From NCBI GenBank assembly GCA_963576735.1, contig OY755178.1:1116001-1180000 (forward strand): DNA of 64,000 bases, given 5' to 3'. The position numbers were made by a program, and so were the translations under genes. The DNA is from Bedellia somnulentella (Eukaryota; Arthropoda; Insecta; Lepidoptera; Bedelliidae). A model generated the notes under the pieces. That model had not been told where the DNA came from. It did not search any database and saw only the letters and a list, made by a program, of their open reading frames with translations. Shown in pieces: positions 23,701 to 33,300 of this stretch (position 1 is the first letter of the stretch; each line of letters starts with the position of its first letter).

Positions 23701-26700
23701 GCACACGCCGGAAACACCAGAGAGCTGTACCGTGCCGGAAAAGAGTTGTGCAATAAACCACCGGCAACGCGACCAATAGTGGACAAGTCAGGAAAACTCC
23801 TCACTACCATGGATCAGCAACTGCAGAGATGGCATGAGCACTTTCAAGAGGTATTTCAGACATTGAGCACTGATACTGAAGCTGATGACGATGGTGAGAC
23901 AGGAATCGATGTCCTAGACATCAAAGTCGATCCGCCGAGCAAGGCTGAAATTGTCCGAGCCATTAAGAAGCTAAAAAGTGGAAAAGCTCCTGGTAAAGAT
24001 GGAATCCCGATAGAAGCATTTAAGACCAATGCAGACGTGACGGCTGAGATACTGTTGCCCCTGATGACAGCCATATGGGAAACAGGCCAAGTGCCTGATA
24101 GCTGGAAAGAGGGGATCGTTATCAAACTGCCTAAGAAAGGTGACTTGTCTCAGTGTTCCAATTGGCGAGGAATTAACTTGCTACCAGTGTGCTCCAAGAT
24201 TTTATGTAAAGTCCTGTTAGAAAGAATGACGAGCGCAGTTGACTGTACGCTAAGGGACGAGCAGAGTGGATTCAGAGCGGGGCGATCTTGCACAGACCAG
24301 ATTAACGTACTGCGGATGATCCTGGAACAGTGCAATGAAATGCAGAACGAACTCTATACCCTGTTCGTGGACTTCGAAAAAGCGTTTGATCGGGTGAAAT
24401 GGTCTAGTATCTGGCGAACTTTAAAGAGAAGAGGTATACCGGTCAAGGTTATAGATATTATTAAATGCCTTTATGAGGGTTCCTCTTGTCGAGTGATGCA
24501 CCAAGGCCGACTAACTGAACCGATCACAGTCACCGCCGGAGTGAAACAGGGCTGCTTGTTATCACCGCTGCTGTTTTTACTTGTCTTGGATGATGTGATG
24601 CAAAGAGTAACCAACAAGGAAGGGAGAGGGCTGCCGTGGTTACATGGTAAGACCCTCGAGGACATAGACTTCGCAGACGACCTCTGTCTACTCGCCACAT
24701 CCCGCAACCACCTACAATCCAAGACCGACGACCTCGCAGACGAAGCTGCAAAAGAAGGGCTGCGCATCAACTGCAGCAAAACCAAGGACATGCGCCTTAA
24801 CACCCGAGATGAAGCGCCAATTTATGTCAATGGTGAGGTTGCTGAACAAGTGCAGCGATTTACCTACCTCGGGAGCGTCGTGGACCCCAGAGGGGGAGCG
24901 GAAGCGGATATAGAGGCGCGCATCAATAAACCAAGAGCCGCGTACGCCCAACTAAAACCGGTGTGGACATCTTCCATTATAACACAGCGTACAAAGATCA
25001 GAGTGTTCAATTCCAATATAAAATCAGTCCTCCTGTACGGATGCGAGACATGGCTCGTCAAAAATGAAGTAACCAGCAAGCTACAGGTCTTCGTGAACAA
25101 ATGTTTACGACGCATTCTGGGAATCTTCTGGCCGCGAACCATAACAAACGTAAGGCTGTGGGAGTTGACTGACCAAAAGCCCATCGACAAGGAGATCCTT
25201 ATGAGGAAATGGCGCTGGATTGGACATGTACTGAGAAGACCAGACAATCATCTAACCAAACAAGGGTTAAAGTGGCAAGCGTATGGCAAAAGAAGGCCGG
25301 GTCGCCCCCGTACCACTTGGAGGCGCTCAGTTGAAAAAGAGGCTGCATCAACTGAACTCAGCTGGAAGGACCTGGAAGCTGCCGCACAAGATCGAGAAAA
25401 ATGGAGATCTCTTCTTAGGGCCCTATGTCCCTGATGAGGGATAACAGGACTACATGATGAAAATAGAATAACTCGCTTCATTGCAACCCACCTTTCTAAT
25501 CTAATCTACCTCACTTTATTGTAAGTCTTAATATGTGTGCAAGCACTAATAAATAAATAAAAACTCATATATATATATAGTAAGTTCAACATTTAAAAAA
25601 AATATACTTACTCCACTGATAGCAGGAATTCCAGTTTTCTCAAACTCTTCTACTAACACACCATATTTCCCTACTTTACATCTCACAGGGTTGTTCAAAA
25701 GACTTGCATCTCGGGCTAACCTGGCTCTTACTCCATCTAAGGTTACTACATCAAAACCTTCCCTCACTCCATTTTTTCGAACTTCTTCAGTATAAAAACC
25801 ATTTGTTTCAATTTGTTTCTCATTTAAATGTGTAGATAATTTCTTAACCAATGTGGTTTTGCCCACACCTAAAATTTTTAAGAAATGTTTATTGATAACA
25901 ACTTAACATTATTGCATATGTTTTGCTGTGTACTGTTGTGTGGGCTTATTGCACTACAACAACTATCTCTTAAATATGGTTCATATGAATCATCAAGAGT
26001 TATCTTGTGAATATTACAGGTATAACCCTGTAATGTTGGTTGAACTTGTTTATTTATTCAATTAAAATTTACATGATAGTGTATACTATACTCACGGCTA
26101 TAGAGCCCTAACGCCCGATTTCTGAATTGAGTATTCAAGCTGAGAACGACTTAAGTATTGTTTTGTCTCATTCAGTTGTGAAGATTTTAATGCAACAGAA
26201 TGATACTTAAGTTATAACTTAAGAAGTTGTTCTCAGCTGGAATACTAAATTCAGAAATCGGGCTTTAAAGTGTTAGACAAAGCTTTTGAATAAGAAGAAA
26301 ATTGTTTGGTTATAGGTCTCCAACTGCATCACTCAATAAACACTTAAAAAGTCCCAATATCCTTTTACAAAAACCTATGGGAAGAAATTCTTCTCAGTCG
26401 TAACACTCTGACAGAGTGGTTGTGGTCGTCATTTTGGTTGGGTGACCCGCCGCACAGAAGAAATGGTAAAGTGCTATTCTAAGCAGACACTATACTGCAA
26501 ATTTTTTAAATAAATTAAATTCCCAATTCCCATTGGGGTAGGCAAAGCTATTGAACACCACTTTGTACGATCCTGGTAAACCTCTCGAGTCACATATTTA
26601 GAATGTTTTGTTCATGAAAACCTCATGTGGGGATTATTACTTATAAATGAAGGAAGGAAAAATTTCGACACCAGCGGGAATCGAACCCACGACCTCCGGG

Positions 26701-26822
26701 TATACGCCTACATTCATCATCTTTTCATGCCATTTCACTATCGATGTCTTTAATTTTAATGTACCAGGTTCTCCTGTCAGCACGAAATATCTTATCTTGA
26801 AACTGCTGCTACTAGTTGCCAT
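17655..26822 (-). CDS. Ntpcr: Cancer-related nucleoside-triphosphatase / THEP1 family (complete, 4 exons)
   Basis: A small P-loop NTPase that hydrolyses nucleoside triphosphates with low specificity. Exons on the minus strand are 26765-26822, 25612-25868, 21262-21450 and 17655-17729. Phases match at every junction, giving 192 aa (human NTPCR is about 190). Exon 1 starts MATSSSS and, joined to exon 2, makes the Walker A GEPGVGKTT. Exon 2 continues with NGFYTEEV and GFDVVTLDG. Exon 3 holds the Walker B and family signature LIIDEIGKMELFS, then TTIPSRRSDALVE. Exon 4 starts ITKENRN, the conserved end of the family. Intron 2 contains a whole LINE in the opposite direction, and intron 3 (3.5 kb) holds SINEs. 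It diverges from Echs1. Family assignment is firm; its cellular role in insects is unknown. Confidence 0.95.
17806..18057 (-). mobile_element. S2 SINE, full length, just past Ntpcr exon 4
   Basis: 10-bp duplication AAACCAATAC (17796-17805, 18058-18067). Confidence 0.93.
18297..18485 (-). mobile_element. S2 SINE, 5'-truncated
   Basis: ACATACATATACTCACGGCT to ATACCCTTAGTCGCCG. In Ntpcr intron 3. Confidence 0.88.
18672..18975 (+). mobile_element. S3 SINE with inverted tRNA-like arm
   Basis: Plus-strand unit: leader (GGAGGTAGGAAACGCAAACA...), tRNA-like body 18851-18920 (GACACGGTGGCTCAATTGGC... B-box GGTTCGATTCCCGCC), tail to CATGAACA. To its left (18680-18770) lies an inverted copy of the tRNA-like part. 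The acceptor, D and T arms of the body can pair, but the anticodon arm cannot fold normally, so it is not a tRNA gene. Confidence 0.75.
19586..19960 (+). mobile_element. S1 SINE, full length
   Basis: 11-bp duplication TGTATTATAAT (19575-19585, 19961-19971). A-box GATAGTCCAGTGGGTAGAAC, B-box GAGTTCCAATCCTGG, tail (TTATG)n. Confidence 0.93.
19972..20616. other. Ntpcr intron 3, no element recognised
   Basis: A stretch of higher GC near 20170-20350 has only short frames without recognisable motifs. Confidence 0.35.
20617..20862 (-). mobile_element. L1x LINE 3' fragment in Ntpcr intron 3
   Basis: Encodes LVKGIYRANVEGNVSRGRPR to YPNGN; the tail microsatellite is missing. Confidence 0.85.
21262..21450 (-). 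CDS. Ntpcr: Ntpcr exon 3 (Walker B)
   Basis: Acceptor TTTTTCAG, donor TGGGTG|GTAAGT, phase 0 on both sides, 63 codons. Carries IIDEIGKMELF. Confidence 0.94.
21691..21875 (+). mobile_element. S2 SINE, 5'-truncated, in Ntpcr intron 2/3 region
   Basis: 10-bp duplication TGTAAAAAGC (21681-21690, 21876-21885). Confidence 0.93.
22141..22353 (+). other. Short ORF in the 5' part of the 22-25 kb LINE
   Basis: 70 codons, Arg-rich, ending at TAG 22351. It could be an ORF1 remnant or 5' UTR noise; no zinc knuckle is visible. Confidence 0.25.
22564..25434 (+). CDS. LINE ORF2: endonuclease-reverse transcriptase, 956 aa
   Basis: Endonuclease part (~1-230): GISETRW, GDYNAQIG and SDHHLIVAKI. Reverse transcriptase (~460-740): GKAPGKDGIP, WRGINLLPV, LFVDFEKAFDRV, GVKQGCLLSPLLF and the catalytic IDFADDLCLL. 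The C-terminus has GHVLRRPDNHL and RRPGRPRTTW. No stop or frameshift, so the copy is young. The frame stays open upstream to 22456, and the first endonuclease motif, WNVRTM (Asn codon at 22552), lies before the first ATG. Translation therefore may begin upstream without AUG, or by coupling to an earlier ORF. Clade looks RTE-like, but that is a guess. Confidence 0.9.
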   Translation: MREESRGHQVVKYMRDYQLEILGISETRWKDFGEQLIEDYTLLYSGQAVKHEYGVGILLAKNARNSLLEWQPVSERIVTARFKSKVRNISVVQCYAPTNAADFGIKEAFYEQLSATMRTIPKGDIVICMGDYNAQIGNDNQNIESWVGKHALGTRSENGNMLVDFCCEFDLVIGGSIFPHKDCHKVSWVSPDRRTENQIDHVIISRKWRHSLLDVRNRRGADVNSDHHLIVAKIRLKIDKVQNKTTTLSRRFDVSKLQNSDTKREFSVVLHNEYFSQKVQESARSIEEEWGAVKSTMHRCCEKFLGYRSPGKKEWISADTWNKIQHRKSIKEKLNAEKDHNIKETLAYDYFLCESEIKRSAKRDKRVRAASIAKRAELAAHAGNTRELYRAGKELCNKPPATRPIVDKSGKLLTTMDQQLQRWHEHFQEVFQTLSTDTEADDDGETGIDVLDIKVDPPSKAEIVRAIKKLKSGKAPGKDGIPIEAFKTNADVTAEILLPLMTAIWETGQVPDSWKEGIVIKLPKKGDLSQCSNWRGINLLPVCSKILCKVLLERMTSAVDCTLRDEQSGFRAGRSCTDQINVLRMILEQCNEMQNELYTLFVDFEKAFDRVKWSSIWRTLKRRGIPVKVIDIIKCLYEGSSCRVMHQGRLTEPITVTAGVKQGCLLSPLLFLLVLDDVMQRVTNKEGRGLPWLHGKTLEDIDFADDLCLLATSRNHLQSKTDDLADEAAKEGLRINCSKTKDMRLNTRDEAPIYVNGEVAEQVQRFTYLGSVVDPRGGAEADIEARINKPRAAYAQLKPVWTSSIITQRTKIRVFNSNIKSVLLYGCETWLVKNEVTSKLQVFVNKCLRRILGIFWPRTITNVRLWELTDQKPIDKEILMRKWRWIGHVLRRPDNHLTKQGLKWQAYGKRRPGRPRTTWRRSVEKEAASTELSWKDLEAAAQDREKWRSLLRALCP
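25612..25868 (-). CDS. Ntpcr: Ntpcr exon 2
   Basis: Acceptor AATTTTTAG|GTGTG, donor AGTGGA|GTAAGT. Completes the P-loop (GVGKTT). Its 3' boundary is about 50 bp from the 3' end of the LINE lying in intron 2. Confidence 0.94.
26083..26440 (-). mobile_element. Degenerate S2 SINE split by M2 MITE
   Basis: ACTCACGGCTATAGAGCCC left of the MITE; GGTCTCCAACTGCATCACTC right of it. Confidence 0.65.
26112..26264. mobile_element. Hairpin MITE, family M2, inside an S2 SINE
   Basis: CGCCCGATTTCTGAATTGAG ... ATTCAGAAATCGGGC; left flank TAA. It splits a degenerate S2 copy. Confidence 0.85.
26519..26587 (-). mobile_element. L1x LINE 3' end, short fragment
   Basis: AATTCCCATTGGGGTAGGCA and TTTGTACGATCCTGGTAAAC match the L1x end. 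In Ntpcr intron 1. Confidence 0.65.
26596..26709 (-). mobile_element. S3 SINE, 5'-truncated, next to Ntpcr exon 1
   Basis: TTCATGAAAACCTCATGTGG, TTTCGACACCAGCGGG and TCGAACCCACGACC. 56 bp from the exon 1 donor. Confidence 0.8.
26765..26822 (-). CDS. Ntpcr: Ntpcr exon 1
   Basis: ATG at 26822; donor CCTG|GTACAT. Encodes MATSSSSFKIRYFVLTGEP, the first half of the Walker A motif. Confidence 0.92.
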
Positions 26823-27193
26823 GGGTTCACAAGATATTACCAAAATATTTAACAAATTTTTAACCTCTCTTTATAAAACCAAACAATAACAAGCTGCTGT
26901 CAGAAACATATGCGTTAAATGTCTATTTGACAGCTAAATAACAAAATGAGATTCGAAACACGAAATATAACCTGTTGTCTCTTTTTCTCTTACTAAATTT
27001 ATTATCTTTTATTTTAGTCACTCACTGACTACTGATAACTTGCTTTATTGGTCTTGTTCCTTTCCTTGTTCGTTCGTCGTGTACAAAGTTCAAAGTTTCT
27101 TAGACCGGTCTTATTATCTATAAATTGATAAAACCACTCTCATAGCGATCAGCAGTAGTGTTGAAATCGTCGCCAAGCGCAGCAACTCCAATC
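26823..27193. promoter_or_regulatory. Bidirectional Ntpcr/Echs1 promoter region
   Basis: 371 bp separate the divergent start codons of Ntpcr (minus) and Echs1 (plus). No transposon is recognisable between them, in contrast to the flanking introns. Both 5' UTRs and a shared promoter must lie here unless there are untranslated upstream exons. No TATA box is convincing. Confidence 0.6.
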
Positions 27194-27302
27194 ATGTCTG
27201 CAGTCAGTTTAATATCCCGTGCTATTCTCGGGAAGAACTTGGTTAACTCAGCCCGTATTGCTGTCGCCCCCAATACCGGTTTTGTAAAGTTCTACAGTGC
27301 AG
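27194..27302 (+). CDS. Echs1: Echs1 exon 1 (transit peptide)
   Basis: Starts at ATG 27194 and ends in phase 1 at GCAG|GTAAAA. It encodes the presequence. Confidence 0.93.
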
Positions 27303-30300
27303 GTAAAAAAATATTTTTAGACGTACAACAACAGCATGATGCGTTATCTTATCAACTTAACACAAAGTGATGTAACATGTTAACACGACCTAACCTCTTT
27401 GGTAGTTTTTTTTGTAATACACACAGCCTGGCTAGTTACTAGAAATCAGTCTTGAAAAATACTGTAATTTATAACCTTGAATAACACCTGTTTTAATCAA
27501 TAAGAATACTGTCAATAAAGTTATGTAAATTTAAATAAAGCTCACTTGTTGATTTGGATGGTGTAAAAATTAACTTTATATTATTATTTATAAACTTAAC
27601 TTAGCATTAGTTAGCAAAAACAAAAGAGGGTTGGCACAGAGCTTCATTTCCAAAGTTCTTAATAATTCTCCTTTCTAAATTGTTAATAAGTTGCAGTAAA
27701 TAACTCAGCATAAGATAAAAATTTGTATATTATTTTTTTACCTATAACTCTTATCTATTTGCTGAAAGATTTAAATAATCAATGTTGGCACTTATGTCAC
27801 TGATATTAAAAACTGAGATAAGAATGTATTTTGGTGTTTGTATAATTTTACCTACAAATAAAATACAATTTATTTTTTTATCATATTTAAACTATACCTT
27901 AAAATGATTTTAGTATAAAATTAAAGTAGATTTGTAAACTTAAATGTACTATCGACGACGGTCGCTCATTACCAATTTCAAACTATTATCCCTTGCAGCC
28001 AGCTAAAACCAGATGCGCCGCCCACTTTTACTAATACAATAGATGTCCTTTTACAATATTTTTTTTGACTTCGTTAACGCATTTCTGTGCAGATCATTTG
28101 TTTGCTACCAGACTTTTGAGCAGCTCCTATTTTAAAAACTACGCTGTAATCTTTAACAGATGTCCAATTGTTCATTATTATAATATGGACACAGGTTGCC
28201 TCCAAAACACGACGATGAACTTCGAAGATATCTCTCAAATATTTGCCGCTTGTTTATATTTTGTTGTTATGTTTACCACTTTTTAATTGTTTCTCCAAAC
28301 TTGACTTGCCGATCGTGGTGATAGTGGGAAACCAATGGATAAGTATTGTGTTTGGATGTTTGGGGGTCTACGACATACAGTGGATATCTTTTGGCTGATG
28401 ATGATAAAATAGTTAATGACATTCTTACCATGAGCAGTCTATTGTGATTCCTTGGAGATCAAATAATGTCATGATTAATATGTGTTTGCGTTACTTTTTT
28501 TCTAAACCTTAGTTTACTCGAAGAAATAATGTTTTCGTAATCACAAATTTTAGTAACATTTCTCACATTTCGAGCTTTATTATAAGTAACAGCACCCTGA
28601 TTGTAAAAAGGCCCTCATAAAAACTTTCAAAATAAAATAAACAAACAAATTCTCAATGACTTGCACTTGCATGATTATTTCAACATTCTGCGTAAATTGC
28701 TCTAAGGGACAAGCCATTAATTTTGTCCTAGAAAAGAACCAATGCTATTGGTCAGTTTTCTCAATAGATTTGGTCCGGACTTTAACATGTGCAAACAAAA
28801 TTGATCTTTGTGGTGCTAAAGAGCTCCTGTTGTCGATAGTACATTAAAAATTATTATAAACATCAAAATGAGCAATGACAATCATATACTCTATAGGTAA
28901 ATGACTTATATAGTTATTATTTAAACTTTTTTGTGGGCACTTGGAACACTAGGTGACCATGTTTTGTGATTTTTATAAGTAGTAGTCCCTCTCCCACCCC
29001 TTTGGGCATATTCGGCCTGAACATTTGAGTTAAAAATAAAATAAAAAAGGTTCAGAAATATATTTTTAGACAACTAAATCAAAATATTTTTTTCGTTGAT
29101 CAATGGATTATTATGATGCATTAATAAAACATTTGATATATACCCTAGCTAGACCTAGAAGGACGAATGAAACTGGCTAATTTAGCTAAATATGATTTTC
29201 CCACAAATCATAAAAGTAGAGCTTTGGGTAGCAGCCTTGCTTGCTTGCCATTGAGGCGACGCGTGCTAGAACTTGTTTAGCGCAAGACAATAAAATATCA
29301 TACCAAATTATTCGGTTTGACAAACCTTTAACCACATAGTATTTGATATTCGGTCAAACCAGTATTCCGCTTATTTCTAGTAATTATCAAACATCTTTGT
29401 TTCCATTTCAGCTCCTGCTTACGAAAACATCAAGGTTGAAGTAGTAGGTACCAAGAAGAATGTTGGTTTGATCCAGCTTAACCGTCCTAAGGCCCTCAAT
29501 GCTTTGTGCAATCCTCTGTTCGTGGAACTCGGCAAGGCTGTAGTGGATTTTGACAAAGATGACTCTATTTCTGCTATCATCATCACTGGTACGTATTAAT
29601 ATTCATTGTTTCTATTATTATCTTATACTTAAAGCTGAGAAGCCGTTGGATGAGGGCAGCGCAGGACCGGTTGTTGTGGAAATCTTTAGGGGAGGCCTTT
29701 TTCCAGCAGTGGACGTCTATTGGCTGATGATAATATTTATAGCAAAATTTCCAAAAAAAATACTTTTGTATAGGACTTCCTGAATTATTTATTTATCAGT
29801 ATTTTATATTATTGCGCAAATTTTGTTAAGGTCATGAGCGAAATAAAACTTCAACCGATTACGCGTTTCCTTTCCAGGCAACGAGAAAGCGTTTGCGGCG
29901 GGCGCGGACATCAAGGAGATGCAAAACAACACGTACAGCTCCAACCAGAAGGCGGGCTTCCTCGCCGAGTGGGAGCACATCTCCAACTGCGGGAAGCCCG
30001 TCATCGCCGCCGTCAACGGGTTCGCGGTGAGTGACAGACAAACTATGTTTAAGGCGTACTCATTGTGTTCACTGTAGTCCCCAAAGAGTGGCAGATAACA
30101 TGTCCGTACATCAAGTGTCATCGGGTGTTCACTTTTTGTTTAGTCAGTGCACTACAATTTAAATCTAAAAACACTTCAGATATTTTATTAAAGATGTTAC
30201 AATCAATATTCTTATTTATAATTCTTCCCTCATGATTTTCTTCGTTGTTTATTATTACAAACGAATACAGTTTTTAAAAATTACATGCATGTTTGCTTCG

Positions 30301-33300
30301 ATCTATTTCTCTATTATAAATAAGTTTAGCTAGTTTAGAGCTAGTCATGTTATGCAATGACTATTACAAACTAATGTAACAGTTGACATTTATATGCTGG
30401 TCCTACACATCCCGCATGTAATGAATGTATCAACCAGTCTACCCACCATCAATATGTGTTGTAACGGCAGCTGGGCGGCGGGTGCGAGCTGGCCATGCTG
30501 TGCGACATCATCTACGCGGGCGAGAAGGCCAAGTTCGGGCAGCCCGAGATCAACATCGGCACCATCCCCGGCGCCGGCGGCACGCAGCGCCTGCCGCGGT
30601 ACGTCGGCAAGTCCAAGGCCATGGAGATCGTCTTGACTGGCAACTTCATTGATGCTCAGGAGGCGGAGAAGATGGGTACGTTTTGTTTGGTTGAGTGAGT
30701 TAGGCGCTTGAAAATGTATGTTAGGTTAGGTGTGTTAAATCGGGGTATGCTCCGCTGTTACACCGCGCTGTTCACCCAGTGTAACTGCGGATTTTTTTCT
30801 TCGCAGTTACACCAACGTCTTTTTGACATGAATTTAACAGCTCTGCAGATATATGATCATAGACAAAACATATCGTGTACTCAATACCGTCTTTGGACTT
30901 AAAAACTAGAACGATAAAGATGTTGAATTAAGTTTTTGTGGGATTTATCTCTTAAATAATCTCTCAAAAAGCCCATTAGCCCCGAGTCGCCTCTTACAAC
31001 AGCTGTGAAGTGTCGGCTTAGAATAGCACTAACTCATATCATCCGGTGGGTGTACGTAAAAGGCGACTAACAGTATTGGAGCTTTAAGGTATTTTTGGGC
31101 GATGTGTTTGGAGACCGATGGGTCTGATGACCAACAACTTTTATTTTACCATCTTTTCCCGGATCAACTTTCCAAAAGTGGCTGAAGAATTTCTAATTCC
31201 TGTGCTCTGGCTAAGGGTTTAGAAATTCTTTCCTCTGGAGATTTATAGCTGTGAGTATATGTATGTATGTCGCCTGTTACAATCCTGCTGGAAGAAATGG
31301 TTTAGTGATTTTCTAAGCCGGTACTAGTTAGCATTGCAATGATGTAATTAAAACATAACATAACATAAACGTTCACGCCGAATATCCCCGAAGGGGTTTG
31401 CAGAGGTACTAATACTTCTGAACATCACGTGACTTTGTCACCAGCCCGGGTAGCATGAGTTGTCATCTGAGAAGTGAGAGCCATGTCAGAAAACATCTCA
31501 GTTAGCCAACCTATGTCATTTTAGCGAGCATGAGCGTCAGTATGACAGACGGATGAGATCTGAGATCCCTGTCACCGAATCGATAGAGCATTGTTGCTAT
31601 CATTGGTCTGTGAATATTTTTTCTCTATTTTATTCGATCTTTTTGAACCAAAATAGTAGCTATATCTGTCATATTTCATTCATTTTACGTCAAATATTGA
31701 CATTTTGTAACCAAACAAAAACAACGTAAACAAACATAAATATTTAATTTCTCAATAAAAGCTTCCAAATTTTCAATTTAAATCAAAAGTTTTAATATTA
31801 CAAGTTTAGTTTGTAGGTCTGTCTGACTAAACTTCCTTATAATGATAGGGGAATCATAAAATATTAAGTAAGTAATTAAGTTTTATTATTCTATATAACT
31901 ATTATTTAACTAGAAAGTGAGCAGCATACTTTTAATGATTTGTATTGTCTTTTGTTTGCAGATATAGCACAGTTATATAAGTGTTTGATGAGAAAATTGA
32001 AGATATGCTGTGCAGCCTATGGCACATATTGCCTATAACATCTTAGTTCCATCCCGCCAGTCCATTCTCAGATTCCCATTCGCCAGTTCCATCGCGCAGA
32101 TGGGCATTATTTAACTTAACAACCTTCTCTACATTTCAATTTCAACAATATCCTATATTCCCAAAAGCTAGTGAAGCTCTGATGTATGGAAATAGTCTTG
32201 TTGAATGCTCCTGTTTATTCAGAATTTAAGTATGCATCCATACTTAAAGAGCATTCTTATGACTGCAATGTGTATGAACAAGCTGTAGTGTTTCTATAAG
32301 GAAAATGTGATGTTAATAGAGTAAAAATGTGAAGTACAGATGAGTTTGAGGACAGAAACTATGATGTTGAGCGGTTGTTTAAAAGTATTTATTCAATAAA
32401 TAAAGTGAACTCCACAAAATGTGTTTTACTAGCAAATAAAGCCCATTCATAGGCAGCTTTTACTTTTACACTTGAGATGAGATTTCAGTTGTAAAATGTG
32501 CATGCATATATTCTATACATTATTTCCCATTGCAGTAGGCAGAGAATATTTATTGCCTCATCAATAAACTTACTCATACTTACAACCATTATTCCCACCT
32601 ATATATCTCTTTTGTTACTTAATTTGTATCCATCTGCTCTATTTGCCCAAAATAAAATAATATTGCTTTTTCTATGTATTCAAGGTTTGCAGTTTTAACC
32701 ATGTGTAGTATTGTCTTTGAATTACAATAATCCAATTTATCCCCAGGCGCAAACATGCCATGATTATCATTTTATTCTAAATGGTCTAAAGAGTTCTGCT
32801 ATGAGTTGGGTATTGGAAAATGTTGGATTTACTTGCAATGAAGAGGATTAAAACAAGTGGTTTACATTAATATTTAGGCAATTTTATTGATAATTAATTA
32901 AAAACTGTTACATTTTGCTGTTTTTTTTAAATTTCATTAGACTCCTTCCAAGTCACTAAATTGTTCCAGAATCTTTGTATTAAATCAATATGTTTTACTG
33001 AAAATAAGAAAACAACATGAGCATTATATTCATATGTAGTCATTTCAATATGCTAGTAAGGTGACTACTAAATGTGTTTTATAATGTTGCACAAAGTACC
33101 TGCACCTGCATTTAAACAACTTTTGTAGCATTAAGTGTGTCGGTAGATAAAGCGGTAAAAAAAATATGCCATCACCATTCTTTACATTCCTAGCCACACT
33201 AAGACAGAAAGCAGACTATTATCTACTCACACTATCCAGACTTTGCCTGTGCCTGTTGATGCAAGCATATGCTATGAGCTCGGGTGTCATTTATGATGAT

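Larger units (their letters stand above)
22110..25561 (+). mobile_element. LINE with APE endonuclease and reverse transcriptase (near full length)
   Basis: Lies in Ntpcr intron 2, opposite to the gene. A single long frame encodes endonuclease and reverse transcriptase. The 3' end is an AATAAATAAATAAAA stretch at ~25545-25561. The 5' end is uncertain (about 22.0-22.1 kb). I saw no clear target-site duplication. Confidence 0.9.

Noticed and set aside
23610..25481. Minus-strand ORFs of 60-127 codons
   Set aside because: Antisense to the intact LINE reverse transcriptase.
29834..30652. Arg/Gly-rich ORFs over Echs1 exons 3 and 4
   Set aside because: Shadow frames of the GC-rich Echs1 exons; they cross splice sites.
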